A DNA stretch of 34,355 nucleotides from JBDRGD01 sp043818095 (GCA_043818095.1 JBDRGD010000018.1:1-34355), one strand, 5' to 3'. Positions 15,499-24,601 are shown, counted from the first letter of the stretch. The notes: a model not told the origin generated them from the letters alone. Program-made: numbers and translations.

Positions 15499-16155
15499 AT
15501 GGTAAAGAGCATCTTCAGTTGGGGCTGGTATCCCGCCGTTATCACGGCGCTGGCGGTCCTCGGTCTCATCTATTCCTGGCCCCTGGAAATCATGATACCG
15601 GCGCTGGTTCTCATCCTCGCCACCGGTCTGGTAATCTCCCTTATCGGCGCCCGCCGGCGGCAAATGGAGCTGTCCTCGCTGAAGATACGGCAGCTCAGCG
15701 ATTATTTTTACCGGCGCTTCATGGGCTCCTCTTCCCTCTCCATTTTCATTATCATCAATACCCTCTTCAACATCGACGAGCCCAAGCTCTGGGGCTGGGC
15801 GCGCGCCTGTGATATGTCACAGCGCCTTTTCAACAGCTGGGTCAGCGGCTTCGTAAAGCGGGCGGAGACCGACGCCCGGGGCAGTAAGCTCGCCAGCTAC
15901 TTCAGCGATTACCTGAACGAGCTCTGGTCCATCACCAGCCATTATTACGAATTCGTGGAGCAGTTCAGCGAAATCGCCCGGGAATACGAGCTCCCCAGGG
16001 AGACCATCGACCATTACAATAAATTCGTCATGGAATATAACGCCTTCGTCCAGGACCTGCGCAGCAATATCAGCGAGCTGAGAGATGTCGTCAAGACGGG
16101 GATTGACCCTCCCAGCGTCAAGCTGGCCCAAGAACTGACCAGGAGGGCTCAATAA
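15499..16155 (+). CDS. Hypothetical membrane protein between argF and der
   Basis: The protein is 218 aa. Two hydrophobic segments near the N-terminus (about residues 9-26 and 31-49) form a membrane hairpin. A mostly helical soluble domain with many aromatic residues follows (RQLSDYFYRRFMG, NHYEF-like repeats, PRETIDHYNKFV). I do not recognise a family. GAGGAG lies before the ATG and the gene sits 12 bp after argF and 6 bp before der, so it belongs to the operon. A role in the envelope is only suggested by the membrane hairpin. Confidence 0.75.
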   Translation: MVKSIFSWGWYPAVITALAVLGLIYSWPLEIMIPALVLILATGLVISLIGARRRQMELSSLKIRQLSDYFYRRFMGSSSLSIFIIINTLFNIDEPKLWGWARACDMSQRLFNSWVSGFVKRAETDARGSKLASYFSDYLNELWSITSHYYEFVEQFSEIAREYELPRETIDHYNKFVMEYNAFVQDLRSNISELRDVVKTGIDPPSVKLAQELTRRAQ

Positions 16156-16161
16156 CGTCAA

Positions 16162-17479
16162 GTGACCACCAAACCCATCGTCGCCCTTGTAGGCAGACAG
16201 AACGTGGGTAAATCGACATTGCTTAACCGCTTGGCGGGTGAGCGGCTGGCGATTGTGCAGGATTCCCCCGGGACCACGCGAGACCGTGTTTTCGCCAGCG
16301 TCTCCTGGCAGGACGGCGAGTTTACCCTGGTGGATACCGGCGGACTGGAACCGGAATCGGTTTCCGCCATTGCTGTCGGCGTCCGGGAGCAGGTCACGGA
16401 GGCCATTGCTGACGCCAACGTCATCGTTTTCATGGTCGACGTCCGCCACGGGATTACCCCCGGAGATGAGGAAATCGCCGATATGCTCCGCCGGACCACC
16501 AAGCCGGTGCTGCTTGCCGCCAACCGCGCGGACAACAGCCGGCTGGAAGACGACGCCGTAGAGTTCTACCGACTGGGCCTCGGAGACCCGCTGGCCATCA
16601 GCGCCCTGCACGGCCGGGGGCACGGCGGAGCTGCTGGAGAAAATCGCTGCCCTCCTGCCCGCCCCCACCCCGCCGGAAACACCCTCCGATGTCCTGAAAA
16701 TCGCCATCGTCGGGCGCCCCAACGTGGGCAAGTCCCTGCTCCTCAACACCCTCGTCGGTTCCCGGAGAGCGATTGTCGATGCCACCCCCGGCACTACCCA
16801 TGACGCTTTAGATACGATTCTTGACTTTCCCGGACAGAATGTGTTACTTATTGATACGGCTGGCATCAGACGCCGCGGGCGTGTGCAGTCGGCCCTTGAG
16901 AAATACAGCGTTTTACGCAGCCTGCGTGCCCTGGAGCGCGCGGACGTGGTCCTCCTGGTCCTGGACGCCACGGAACCGCTGACCTCGCAGGATACACATA
17001 TTGCCGGTTACGTGCAGCAGGCGGCGAAGGGGATTGTGCTGGTGGTGAACAAGTGGGACCTGGTTGCGGAAAAAAATATTCCGCAGTGGAATAAGCTCCT
17101 CAAGAGCAAGCTCAAGTTCATGACCTACGCCCCCATCGTCTATACCTCCGCCCTGACCGGTGCCGGGGTCGACCAGATTATCCCCACGGCGCAGGAGGTC
17201 TACCGGGAAAGGCGTAAGCGGCTCAACACCGCCGCCGTCAACAGCCTCGTCCAAGAAGCCATCGCCGCCCATAACCTGCCCCGTCAGGGCCGGAAACGCC
17301 TCAAGCTCTTCTACGCCACCCAGGCGGAAACCGCCCCGCCGACCTTCGTTTTCTTCGTGAACGACCCCAAGCTCATCCACTTCTCCTACGAGCGCTTCCT
17401 GGAGAATAAGCTGCGCCAGGCTTTCGGCTTCGCCGGCACGCCGCTCCGCCTCGTTTTTAAAGCCCGGGGGGAAGCATGA
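16162..17479 (+). CDS. der: Ribosome assembly GTPase Der (frame broken by one extra G)
   Basis: Der (EngA) has two tandem GTPase domains and a C-terminal KH-like domain and acts in 50S subunit assembly. The first domain shows GRQNVGKST (from residue 11), DTGG and NRAD. The second shows GRPNVGKSL, DTAG and NKWD. The KH-like end includes RKRLKLFYATQ. The two halves are in different frames. The break is at the GGGGG at 16616-16620, after ISALHGRG. Removing one G restores AELLEKIAALLP and a 438-aa protein of normal length. The gene is essential in the bacteria studied, so a base-calling or assembly indel is more likely than a true loss. The GTG start has its AGGAGG unusually far upstream (15 bases). 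The stop overlaps plsY by 4 bp. Confidence 0.92.
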
Positions 17480-18162
17480 TTGCCCTGATGTATCTCCTGG
17501 TCGCGGCCATCGGTTACCTCATCGGCTCCATCCCCTTCGGGCTGATTGTCAGCAAACGCAGCACGAAGATAGACATCCGGCAGGTAGGCAGCGGCAAGAT
17601 GGGCACCACCAATGTCCTGCGCACCGCCGGCAAGAAAGCCGCCGTGCTCGTCCTCGTCCTTGACCTGTCCAAGGGCGCCCTGGCGGTCTTCATCGCCACC
17701 CTTATCTTCGGCCAACAGCAAATCGCCATCGGCGGCTCTGCCCTCTGGCTCACCCCCAGCGCCCAGGTCCTGGCGGCCCTCGCCGCCATCGCCGGGCATA
17801 CCTGGCCCATCTTCGTCAGGTTCAAAGGGGGGAGGGGCGTCGCCACCTTCCTGGGCGGACTGGCGGTCCTCTGTCCTCCTGCCGCCCTCTTCGGTGGGGA
17901 AGTCCTCATCATCGGCGCCGGTCTTACGCGCTACATGTCCCTGGGCTCAATTGCCGGCGCGGTCGGCACCTTCGCCATCCTGGCCCCACTGACCATCCTC
18001 AACGGGTTCCCCGTGGAATACCTCTTCTATTCCCTGGCCGGGACCGTTTTTATCATTATCATGCACCGGGACAACATCGCCCGGCTGCTTTCCGGTAAAG
18101 AACGCAAGATAGGCGAGAAGATCGAGTCCAGGCCGCAGGCTTCAACCCCCGAACCCCGGTAG
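17476..18162 (+). CDS. plsY: Acyl-phosphate:glycerol-3-phosphate acyltransferase
   Basis: The protein is 228 aa with about five to six membrane helices. PlsY adds the first acyl chain to glycerol 3-phosphate from acyl phosphate in the inner membrane. The three conserved regions are visible: GSIPFGLIVSK, GSGKMGTTNVLRTAG, and GHTWPIFVRFKGGRGVAT. The N (TNVLR) and the GGRG loop are the known active-site parts. The C-terminal 25 residues are polar, with ASTPEPR at the end, and look disordered. The ATG overlaps the der stop (ATGA), so translation is coupled. gpsA, which makes its substrate, follows. Confidence 0.95.
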   Translation: MIALMYLLVAAIGYLIGSIPFGLIVSKRSTKIDIRQVGSGKMGTTNVLRTAGKKAAVLVLVLDLSKGALAVFIATLIFGQQQIAIGGSALWLTPSAQVLAALAAIAGHTWPIFVRFKGGRGVATFLGGLAVLCPPAALFGGEVLIIGAGLTRYMSLGSIAGAVGTFAILAPLTILNGFPVEYLFYSLAGTVFIIIMHRDNIARLLSGKERKIGEKIESRPQASTPEPR

Positions 18163-18188
18163 GTCTTTTCGCCCGACCAATAAAGCTT

Positions 18189-19283
18189 ATGCTTAAAGTA
18201 ACCGTTATCGGCACCACCAGCTGGGGCACCACACTGGGCATCATGCTGGCCCGCCACGACCATGAGGTCCATCTCTGGGCACGGACGGAACGGGAAGCCC
18301 GCAAGATGAGCAAGAACAGGCCAGACTCCGCCCGATTTCCCGGCGTGACTTTCCCCCCGAACCTGACCATCACCAGCCACCTGCCGGATGCCCTGGCCAA
18401 CGCCAAAATCGTCATCATGGCGGTCCCCTCGCAGTCCATGCGACAGAACATTGAGCTGGCGGAAAGCCACCTGAGCAAGGGGACCATCGTCGTCAGCGCC
18501 TCCAAGGGGCTGGAAATGGGCACCGGCAAACGCATGTCCCAGGTCATTACGGAAGTCCTCGGCGAGCGCTACCACGGCAACGTCTGCGTCCTCTCCGGGC
18601 CCAACCTTTCCCGGGAAGTCCTCAACGAGCTGCCCGCGGCCTCGGTCGCCGCGGCGGAGGACACGAAGGTCGCCCGGCAGGTGCAGAAGATACTGACCAC
18701 CCCCAGTTTCTGCGTCTTCACCAACACGGACATTATCGGCGTGGAACTGGGCGGCGCCTTTAAAAACATCGTCGCCCTCGGCGCCGGCATCGCCGACGGT
18801 TTCGGTTACGGCGATAACGCCAAGGCCGCTTTCATCACCCGTGGTCTGACCGAGATTACGGCGCTGGGCGTCGCCCTGGGAGCTAACCCGCTCACCTTCT
18901 CCGGACTGGCGGGGCTGGGCGATGTCATCGCCACCTGCGCCAGCCCGCTGAGCCGCAACCATTACGTCGGGGTGGAGCTGGCAAAGGGACGACCTCTCAC
19001 CGAGATTATCGATTCAATGTCGGAGGTGGCGGAGGGAGTACCCACCACCATGGTGGCGCGCAACATTGCCCAGGAACTGGGGCTGGAAATGCCCATCACG
19101 GAGAAAATCTACAGCGTGCTTTACGAGCACGCCGACCCCAGGGAAGTCATCCAGGGGCTGATGAGAGTAAACGCCAAGCACGAACTTGCCGGACGCAAGT
19201 GGCGCCTCTTCTCCTTCTTCCGCCGCCGCCCCCCGGGGAGCGCAGCCGCCACCCCAGGTGCCGCCCCCGACAAAGCTCCCTGA
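18189..19283 (+). CDS. gpsA: Glycerol-3-phosphate dehydrogenase (NAD(P)+)
   Basis: The protein is 364 aa. It reduces dihydroxyacetone phosphate to glycerol 3-phosphate for phospholipid synthesis. Visible motifs are VIGTTSWGTTLG (nucleotide loop), SASKGLEMGTG, LSGPNLSREV, the catalytic Lys in GGAFKNIVALG, and the C-terminal GLAGLGDVIATC. The nucleotide loop has Thr-Thr where most members have Ala-Gly (GAGSWG). The last 30 or so residues after AGRKW are Arg/Pro/Ala-rich and look like a disordered extension. No clear ribosome site precedes the ATG; the gap from plsY is 26 bp. It is the last gene of the operon and ends 3 bp from the convergent dnaJ stop. Confidence 0.95.
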   Translation: MLKVTVIGTTSWGTTLGIMLARHDHEVHLWARTEREARKMSKNRPDSARFPGVTFPPNLTITSHLPDALANAKIVIMAVPSQSMRQNIELAESHLSKGTIVVSASKGLEMGTGKRMSQVITEVLGERYHGNVCVLSGPNLSREVLNELPAASVAAAEDTKVARQVQKILTTPSFCVFTNTDIIGVELGGAFKNIVALGAGIADGFGYGDNAKAAFITRGLTEITALGVALGANPLTFSGLAGLGDVIATCASPLSRNHYVGVELAKGRPLTEIIDSMSEVAEGVPTTMVARNIAQELGLEMPITEKIYSVLYEHADPREVIQGLMRVNAKHELAGRKWRLFSFFRRRPPGSAAATPGAAPDKAP

Positions 19284-19286
19284 GGT

Positions 19287-20354
19287 CTATTTCCCCGGCC
19301 GCATCGTCCGGGCCAGCTCTTCAAACAGCTTGCGCTGCTGCTTGTTCAGCGATTCCGGGGTGACTACCTTCAGCCTCACCACCTCGTCACCACGTCCGCC
19401 CCGGCGCAAACGGGCCGCGCCCCGGTCTTTCAGCCGGAAAATCCTGCCCGTCTGGCTGCCCCCCGGGATTTTCAGTTCCGTTTCGCCGTCCAGGGTAGGC
19501 ACGTCCACTTTCGTGCCCAGCGCCGCCTCCGCGAAGTTCACCGGAAGCTCATAGACGATATCATCGCCGTCGCGGAGGAAAAACTCATGCGGCTTTACCG
19601 TCAGGCTGAGATAAAGGTCCCCGGGCATGCCCCCGCGCGCCCCGGCATCCCCCTCCCCGCTGAGACGTATCTGCGAGCCGGTGTCCACCCCGCCGGGAAT
19701 GGCCACGCTGCTTTTCCGCTGGTAACGGTGCCTCCCCGTACCACGGCACTCCTGGCACGGGTTGCTCACCACCTCGCCGGTGCCGTGGCAGCGGTCACAG
19801 GGCGCGGTATTGATAAACCGCCCGAAGACACTCTGCTGCACACGGCGTACCTGCCCGCTGCCATTACACTGGGAACAACGCTCGGGTTTTGTCCCCGGCC
19901 TGGCCCCGGAACCCTGGCAGGTAGTGCAAAGCTCAATGCGGGAGAGCGTGATTTCCTTCTCACCACCCAGCGCCGCCTCCTCGAAGGTTATCGTCAGACG
20001 TAATTCCAGGTCGGCGCCGCGCTGTGCCCCTCGGCGGGTCCTGCCGGTAGCCCCGCCGAAGAAAGCCTCGAAGATGTCCCCGAAGCCCCCGAAACTAAAG
20101 TCGAAGCCCTCGAAGCCGCGCCCGGACCCGTTGACCCCCTCGTGCCCGAAACGGTCATAAGCCGCCCGCTTCTCCTCGTTAGAAAGCACCTCGTAAGCCT
20201 CGTTGATTTCCTTGAACTTCTCCGAGCTGCCGTCCTCGGCGTTACGGTCGGGATGGTACTGAAAAGCCAGCTTGCGGAAGGCTTTCCTGATTTCTTCTCC
20301 GGAAGCATCCGACCCGACACCCAGAACTTCGTAATAGTCTCGCTTAACCACCAT
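19287..20354 (-). CDS. dnaJ: Chaperone protein DnaJ
   Basis: The protein is 355 aa, type I DnaJ. The J domain has HPD at residues 34-36, which stimulates DnaK ATPase. A Gly/Phe-rich linker follows (RGFEGFDFSFGGFGD). Four CxxCxGxG zinc modules come next (CTTCQGSG, CSQCNGSG, CDRCHGTG, CQECRGTG), then the substrate-binding C-terminal domains. The frame opens 11 codons earlier, but MVVKRDYYEVLG at 20354 is the family start. The gene stands alone behind a strong promoter, not in a visible grpE-dnaK cluster, and no CIRCE repeat is seen upstream. Confidence 0.96.
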   Translation of the reverse strand: MVVKRDYYEVLGVGSDASGEEIRKAFRKLAFQYHPDRNAEDGSSEKFKEINEAYEVLSNEEKRAAYDRFGHEGVNGSGRGFEGFDFSFGGFGDIFEAFFGGATGRTRRGAQRGADLELRLTITFEEAALGGEKEITLSRIELCTTCQGSGARPGTKPERCSQCNGSGQVRRVQQSVFGRFINTAPCDRCHGTGEVVSNPCQECRGTGRHRYQRKSSVAIPGGVDTGSQIRLSGEGDAGARGGMPGDLYLSLTVKPHEFFLRDGDDIVYELPVNFAEAALGTKVDVPTLDGETELKIPGGSQTGRIFRLKDRGAARLRRGGRGDEVVRLKVVTPESLNKQQRKLFEELARTMRPGK

Positions 20355-20401
20355 TCTTAAAACCCTGACCTGCGCCCTTCCGGGCACAAACGCACTACTC
20401 T

Positions 20402-20431
20402 ATGATACAGACAGTGGAAAAATCTTGTCAA
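20402..20431 (-). promoter_or_regulatory. Strong promoter of dnaJ
   Basis: A perfect TTGACA (20426-20431), an 18-base spacer and TATCAT (20402-20407) on the minus strand. The leader would be about 40 nt. No heat-shock inverted repeat was found beside it. Confidence 0.68.
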
Positions 20432-20489
20432 TGAGGCTGACACCCAAAGGCGTCCCGGCGCGTTGCCGGCACGGCCCCGGGCGGGTTAT

Positions 20490-20888
20490 CTACCGGGATT
20501 CCTCCAGGTAGCCCTGGAGAATCAGGGCCGCCGCGATGGCGTCCTCCTCGGCCCGCCGCTTCCCCTTTTCCCGCAGCAGCCGCTTGGCCGAGACCGTCGT
20601 CAGCCTTTCGTCCCGGAAGATAACGGGGAGGTCCGTAATTGCCTGCAGGGCCGCGCCGAATCCCTGGACTTTCACCGCCTGGCTGCCGGTGTCGCCCGCC
20701 ATGGTGCGGGGCAGTCCCACCAGGATTTCTTTTACCTGGTATTCCCCCGCGAGGCGGAGCACCTCAGAGATTGCCCCTTCCCGGGTTTCCCGGCGGATGA
20801 CCGTCAGCGGACTGGCGAGAATCCCCACCGCGTCGCTGACCGCCACTCCGATTTTTTTATCACCCACATCTAACGCCAGGATACGCGT
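20490..20888 (-). CDS. ruvX: RuvX/YqgF family Holliday junction resolvase-like protein, ACG start proposed
   Basis: The protein is 132 aa if started at 20888. The family has an RNase H-like fold and acts in 16S rRNA 5' end processing and possibly recombination. Motifs are LALDVGDKKIGVAVSD at the N-terminus, ILVGLPRTMAG in the middle, and DERLTT plus EDAIAAALIL near the end. The only ATG/GTG/TTG available is the GTG at 20867, which would remove the LALD part with the first catalytic Asp and has no ribosome site. Reading back, the frame gives TRILALDVG, and the codon where family members have the initiating Met is ACG. A perfect AAGGAGGT ends 6 bases before that ACG. The ribosome site overlaps the alaS stop, so ruvX is coupled to alaS. 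Confidence 0.88.
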   Translation of the reverse strand, partial: TRILALDVGDKKIGVAVSDAVGILASPLTVIRRETREGAISEVLRLAGEYQVKEILVGLPRTMAGDTGSQAVKVQGFGAALQAITDLPVIFRDERLTTVSAKRLLREKGKRRAEEDAIAAALILQGYLEESR

Positions 20889-20892
20889 GGGA

Positions 20893-23514
20893 CTACCTCC
20901 TTGAAATCAGGCTCCGTGCCATTTGCAGGGCCTCCTCGACCCGGTCTTTGTCTTTGCCTCCCGCCTGCGCCAGGGTCGGTTTACCGCCGCCCCCGCCGCC
21001 GGTCACCTTCGCCACCTCCCGCACGATGTCCCCGGCGTGATAGCCCTTCGCCACCAGGTCCGGCGTCACCGCCGCCAGGAAAGCCGGGCGGTCCTGGTGC
21101 ACCGTGCCCAGCACCAGCACCACGCTCTGCAGGCGCTCGCGGATGAGGTCCGCCATCTCCCGCAGCACCTGCTGGTCCGCGGACGGCACCCTTGCCACCA
21201 GCATTTTCACGCCGTCCGTTTCCTCAACCTGGCGCAGCAGCGCCTCGGCTTCCCTTCGCGCCAGCTCGCTCTCCAGCGCCTCCACCTGCTTGCGCTCCCG
21301 GTCCAGCTCCTGCCGCAGCCCGGTAACCTTCTCAGACAGCCCTTCCACGGTCGTCCCCAGGGATTTGGCGACTTCCTCCACCTGCGCCAGTTGCCGGTTC
21401 AAATACTCCTCCGCTCCCCTCCCCGTCACCGCCTCGATACGGCGCAGGCCCGCGCCGATGCTGCTCTCGCTGATAATGCGGAAATAGCCGATTTCTCCCG
21501 TGTGGTCGATGTGCGTCCCCCCGCAGAGCTCGGCGCTCACGACCGGCTCCCCGATGGTCATCACCCGCACCACGTCCCCGTATTTCTCGTTGAAAAGGGC
21601 AATCGCCCCCGTTTTAATCGCTTCGTCGAAGGAGGTCTCCGCGCCGTGCACCGGCAGGTTCAGGCGCACCTTTTCGTTCACGCTGCGCTCCACCGCGCCG
21701 ATTTCCTCCCGGCTCATCGCCTCCAGGTGGGAAAAGTCGAAACGGAGATGATCCGGCGCCACCAGCGAGCCGCGTTGCTGGACGTGTTCCCCCAGCACCC
21801 GGCGCAGCGCCGCTTGCAAGAGATGGGTGGCGGTATGGTTGCGGGCGATGTCCCGCCGCCTTTCCAGGTCCACTTCCGCCAGTACCTCGTCCCCGACCCG
21901 CAGGGTCCCCTCGACGACGTTCCCCTGGTGGACGATGACCTCCGGCGACATCCGCAGGGAATCGGTCACCGCGAAACGCGCACCGGCGCCACGGATTTCC
22001 CCGGTGTCCCCTACCTGTCCCCCCATCTCCCCGTAAAACGGTGTCCGGTCCAGGACCAGTCCCGCCTCCTGCCCGGCGTTTACCGTTTCCACGGCCGCGC
22101 CGTCCACCAGCAGCCGGACCACGCTGGCTTTCTCCGCCAGGCGATGATACCCCACGAAGTCGGTCTCCGCCAGGTCGACCCCGCGGCCCTGCTTCACCGT
22201 CGCCCCGACATCGAACTTATGGGCGGCGCGGGCGCGCTCCCGCTGTTTGTCCATCTCCCGCTCGAAGCCTGCCATGTCCACGGTGAAACCGGACTGGCTC
22301 ACAATCTCGCGGGTCAGCTCCACGGGGAAGCCGTAGGTATCATAGAGCTTGAAGGCTTCGGCGCCGGGGATGGCCTTGTCTTCGTCACCCGAGCCGGCAG
22401 AAAGCAGCTCCTCGATAATCTCCAGCCCGGTATTCAGCGTCTCCCGGAACCTCGCCTCCTCCAGCTCGATGACCCGGAGGATGAACTCCCGCCGCTGCGC
22501 TATCTCGGGATAGACCGGCCCCAGGCGCTGAATCGTCGCCTCGGCTACTGCCGTCGGGTAAGAGCGTTCCCCGCCCAGCCGCCGGCAGTAGAGCGCCGCC
22601 CGGCGCAGCAGGCGCCGCAGCACGTAGCCCTGCTTCTCGTTGCTGGGAATAACGCCGTCGGCAATCAGGAAAGCGATGCCCCGCCCGTGTTCAGCGACCA
22701 CCCGCATCGCCATATCGATTTCGGCATCCTCGCCATATCGTTTGCCCGCCGGTTCGCTGACCGCCTGTAGCAGCGGCGCGAAGACATTGGTATCATAGAC
22801 GGTGTGCTTACCGTTGACCGCAGCCGTTGCCCTTTCCAGTCCCATCCCGGTATCGATATTGGGCCGGGGCAGCAGCGTCCTCTCCCCGGACTCGTCCTGG
22901 TTATACTCGGTAAAGACCAGGTTCCACATCTCGGAGAAGCGCCCGCAGGCGCAGTTGGGCCCGCAGTCGGGCTGCCCGCAGCCCCACTCCTCCCCGAAGT
23001 CGTAATGAATCTCGCTGCAGGGACCGCAGGGACCGGAGTTTCCCGCCGGGCCCCAGAAATTGTCCTCGTCGCCGAAGCGCCTTATCCGGGCGGCGGGCAC
23101 GCCGATTTCCCGCCAGAAATCAAAAGCGACATCGTCATCCTGGTAAATCGTAATCCAGAGCCGCCCGGGGGGCAGCTTCAGCCAGTCGATGACGAACTCC
23201 CATGCCCACGCAATCGCCTCTTTCTTGAAGTAGTCGCCCACGCTGAAGTTGCCCAGCATCTCGAAGAAGGTCAGGTGGGAAGCGTCCCCCACGGACTCGA
23301 CGTCGGTGGTGCGGAAGCACTTCTGGCAGGAGGCCAAACGCGGGTTGGGCGGCACCGCCTCCCCCAGGAAGTAGGGCTTAATCTGCACCATGCCCGCCGT
23401 GGTGAGCAGCAGGCTGGGGTCGTCATGGGGCACCAGGGAAGAGCTGGGGATTACCTTGTGGTCCTTCCCGGCGAAAAAACGCAGGAAGGCGCTTCTGATT
23501 TCATCGCTGTTCAT
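20893..23514 (-). CDS. alaS: Alanine-tRNA ligase
   Basis: The protein is 873 aa, full length. The class II core is N-terminal (SSSLVPHDDPSLLLTTAGM, TFFEMLGNFSVGDYFK). The editing domain has HTATHLL near residue 560 and CGGTHIDHTGE near 665, the zinc site that clears Ser- and Gly-tRNA(Ala). The C-Ala domain ends with VTGGGGGGKPTLAQAGGKD. Near residues 175-195 the core carries a cysteine-rich insert (CGQPDCGPNCACGRF) that could bind a second metal. GAGG precedes the ATG. The promoter lies between holA and alaS, and ruvX follows. Confidence 0.97.
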   Translation of the reverse strand: MNSDEIRSAFLRFFAGKDHKVIPSSSLVPHDDPSLLLTTAGMVQIKPYFLGEAVPPNPRLASCQKCFRTTDVESVGDASHLTFFEMLGNFSVGDYFKKEAIAWAWEFVIDWLKLPPGRLWITIYQDDDVAFDFWREIGVPAARIRRFGDEDNFWGPAGNSGPCGPCSEIHYDFGEEWGCGQPDCGPNCACGRFSEMWNLVFTEYNQDESGERTLLPRPNIDTGMGLERATAAVNGKHTVYDTNVFAPLLQAVSEPAGKRYGEDAEIDMAMRVVAEHGRGIAFLIADGVIPSNEKQGYVLRRLLRRAALYCRRLGGERSYPTAVAEATIQRLGPVYPEIAQRREFILRVIELEEARFRETLNTGLEIIEELLSAGSGDEDKAIPGAEAFKLYDTYGFPVELTREIVSQSGFTVDMAGFEREMDKQRERARAAHKFDVGATVKQGRGVDLAETDFVGYHRLAEKASVVRLLVDGAAVETVNAGQEAGLVLDRTPFYGEMGGQVGDTGEIRGAGARFAVTDSLRMSPEVIVHQGNVVEGTLRVGDEVLAEVDLERRRDIARNHTATHLLQAALRRVLGEHVQQRGSLVAPDHLRFDFSHLEAMSREEIGAVERSVNEKVRLNLPVHGAETSFDEAIKTGAIALFNEKYGDVVRVMTIGEPVVSAELCGGTHIDHTGEIGYFRIISESSIGAGLRRIEAVTGRGAEEYLNRQLAQVEEVAKSLGTTVEGLSEKVTGLRQELDRERKQVEALESELARREAEALLRQVEETDGVKMLVARVPSADQQVLREMADLIRERLQSVVLVLGTVHQDRPAFLAAVTPDLVAKGYHAGDIVREVAKVTGGGGGGKPTLAQAGGKDKDRVEEALQMARSLISRR

Positions 23515-23534
23515 CGTCTGTCCTCATGGAGTGA

Positions 23535-23564
23535 ATTCTAGGGTCTCCCCCGGCCGGCTGTCAA
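23535..23564 (-). promoter_or_regulatory. Strong promoter of alaS-ruvX, overlapping the holA stop
   Basis: A perfect TTGACA (23559-23564), an 18-base spacer and TAGAAT (23535-23540) on the minus strand. The -35 box contains the holA stop codon (23561-23563), so alaS has its own promoter although it lies directly behind holA. Confidence 0.68.
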
Positions 23565-24601
23565 CGCGGCCGCCCGCCGTCTCCCCCGGCACAGGCGCGG
23601 GCGGCGTTGCCCGTCCCCATCTGGGCAGTCAGCAGGCTCAATGCCAGCTCCCCGTCCATCTTTCCCGTCTTGATGGCGAGGTCCGCCTCCAGTAGCCGAT
23701 GGTAGACCTCCCGCAGGCGCGCCAGGGAATATCTTTCCGCCTGTTCCAGCGCCTTGCGCAGAACGTAATCGTTCGCCAGCCCGAGCCTGGCCTGGATTTC
23801 CCCCCGGGGTTTCCGCTGCAGCACCATTTCCCGCACGCGGACGATGATACCCAGTTGCCGCGTGAGCATCACCAGGAGGTAAGCCGGGGAAGCCCCCTGC
23901 TGCAACATGCGCTGCAGCAAAAGCTGGGCAGCACCGGCGCGGGACTCGAGAATCGCGTCCACCATGTTGAAGACGCTGGTCTCCTGGGCGGCGCTGACCA
24001 CCGCCGCCACATCTTCCTGTTCAATCTGCCGCCCCTCCGTGAAGAGCAGCAGCTTGTCTATCTCGTTCGCCATCGTCCAGAGATTACTGCCCACCAGTTT
24101 CGCCAGCAGGTCCAACGCTCCCGGGGCGATGCTGCCCCCCGCCCTGCTGACGCGCTCCCGGACCCACTGCGTCAGTCTTGCCCCCTTCACCAGGGGAAAA
24201 ACCCGGACGGTGGCCTTGTCCGCGATTTTCCGCAGCAGGGGATTGCGCTCGCTGATGCCGCCGTCCGCCAGCACTACCACGGTAAACTCCGGTACCTGGG
24301 TCAGACGTTCGGCCAGGGCATTGTCCTCCCCGGACGCGGCGGCGTCTTTCTTCTTGCGGCGTGGTGCTCCCCGGCGCGGCGGCTCATAACGCCCCAGCAG
24401 ACCGTTGACGATTACCAGCCGCTTCTCCGCCAGGAAAGGCACGGTCTCGCTGACGGCGCGCAGCTGGTCCACGGTCAACTGCTGCCCCTCCAGCACGGAG
24501 GTATTCGCCGCCAGGACGTCCTCTGTGCCGATGCCCTGCCTGATTTGCGTCAGCGCCTGCTGCCGGGAAAAGTCATCCTCTCCGTATAAAATATAGAGCA
24601 A
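23561..24601 (-). CDS. holA: DNA polymerase III subunit delta
   Basis: The protein is 346 aa. Delta opens the sliding clamp as part of the clamp loader. It fits the family by its N-terminus LYILYGEDDF, the AAA+-like fold without a functional Walker A, the central EIDKLLLF and VVSAAQETSVFNMVDAIL segment, and the C-terminal helical collar. An insert of basic residues (PRRGAPRRKKKD, about 75-88) sits in the N-terminal domain. The frame is open much further upstream into the divergent gene. The promoter -10 box at 24625-24630 excludes those starts and leaves TTG at 24601, which also gives the family N-terminus. Confidence 0.9.
   Translation of the reverse strand: MLYILYGEDDFSRQQALTQIRQGIGTEDVLAANTSVLEGQQLTVDQLRAVSETVPFLAEKRLVIVNGLLGRYEPPRRGAPRRKKKDAAASGEDNALAERLTQVPEFTVVVLADGGISERNPLLRKIADKATVRVFPLVKGARLTQWVRERVSRAGGSIAPGALDLLAKLVGSNLWTMANEIDKLLLFTEGRQIEQEDVAAVVSAAQETSVFNMVDAILESRAGAAQLLLQRMLQQGASPAYLLVMLTRQLGIIVRVREMVLQRKPRGEIQARLGLANDYVLRKALEQAERYSLARLREVYHRLLEADLAIKTGKMDGELALSLLTAQMGTGNAARACAGGDGGRPR

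Noticed and set aside
19800..20003. Clustered CxxCxGxG repeats considered as a DNA repeat
   Set aside because: They are the normal four zinc modules of DnaJ and are not repeated at DNA level.
20388..20489. Search for a CIRCE-type inverted repeat or other heat-shock operator before dnaJ
   Set aside because: Only a standard sigma70 promoter is seen; no paired TTAGCACTC-like element is present.
20923..22770. 615-codon plus-strand open frame
   Set aside because: It is antisense to alaS with no recognisable motif; alaS has complete family motifs.
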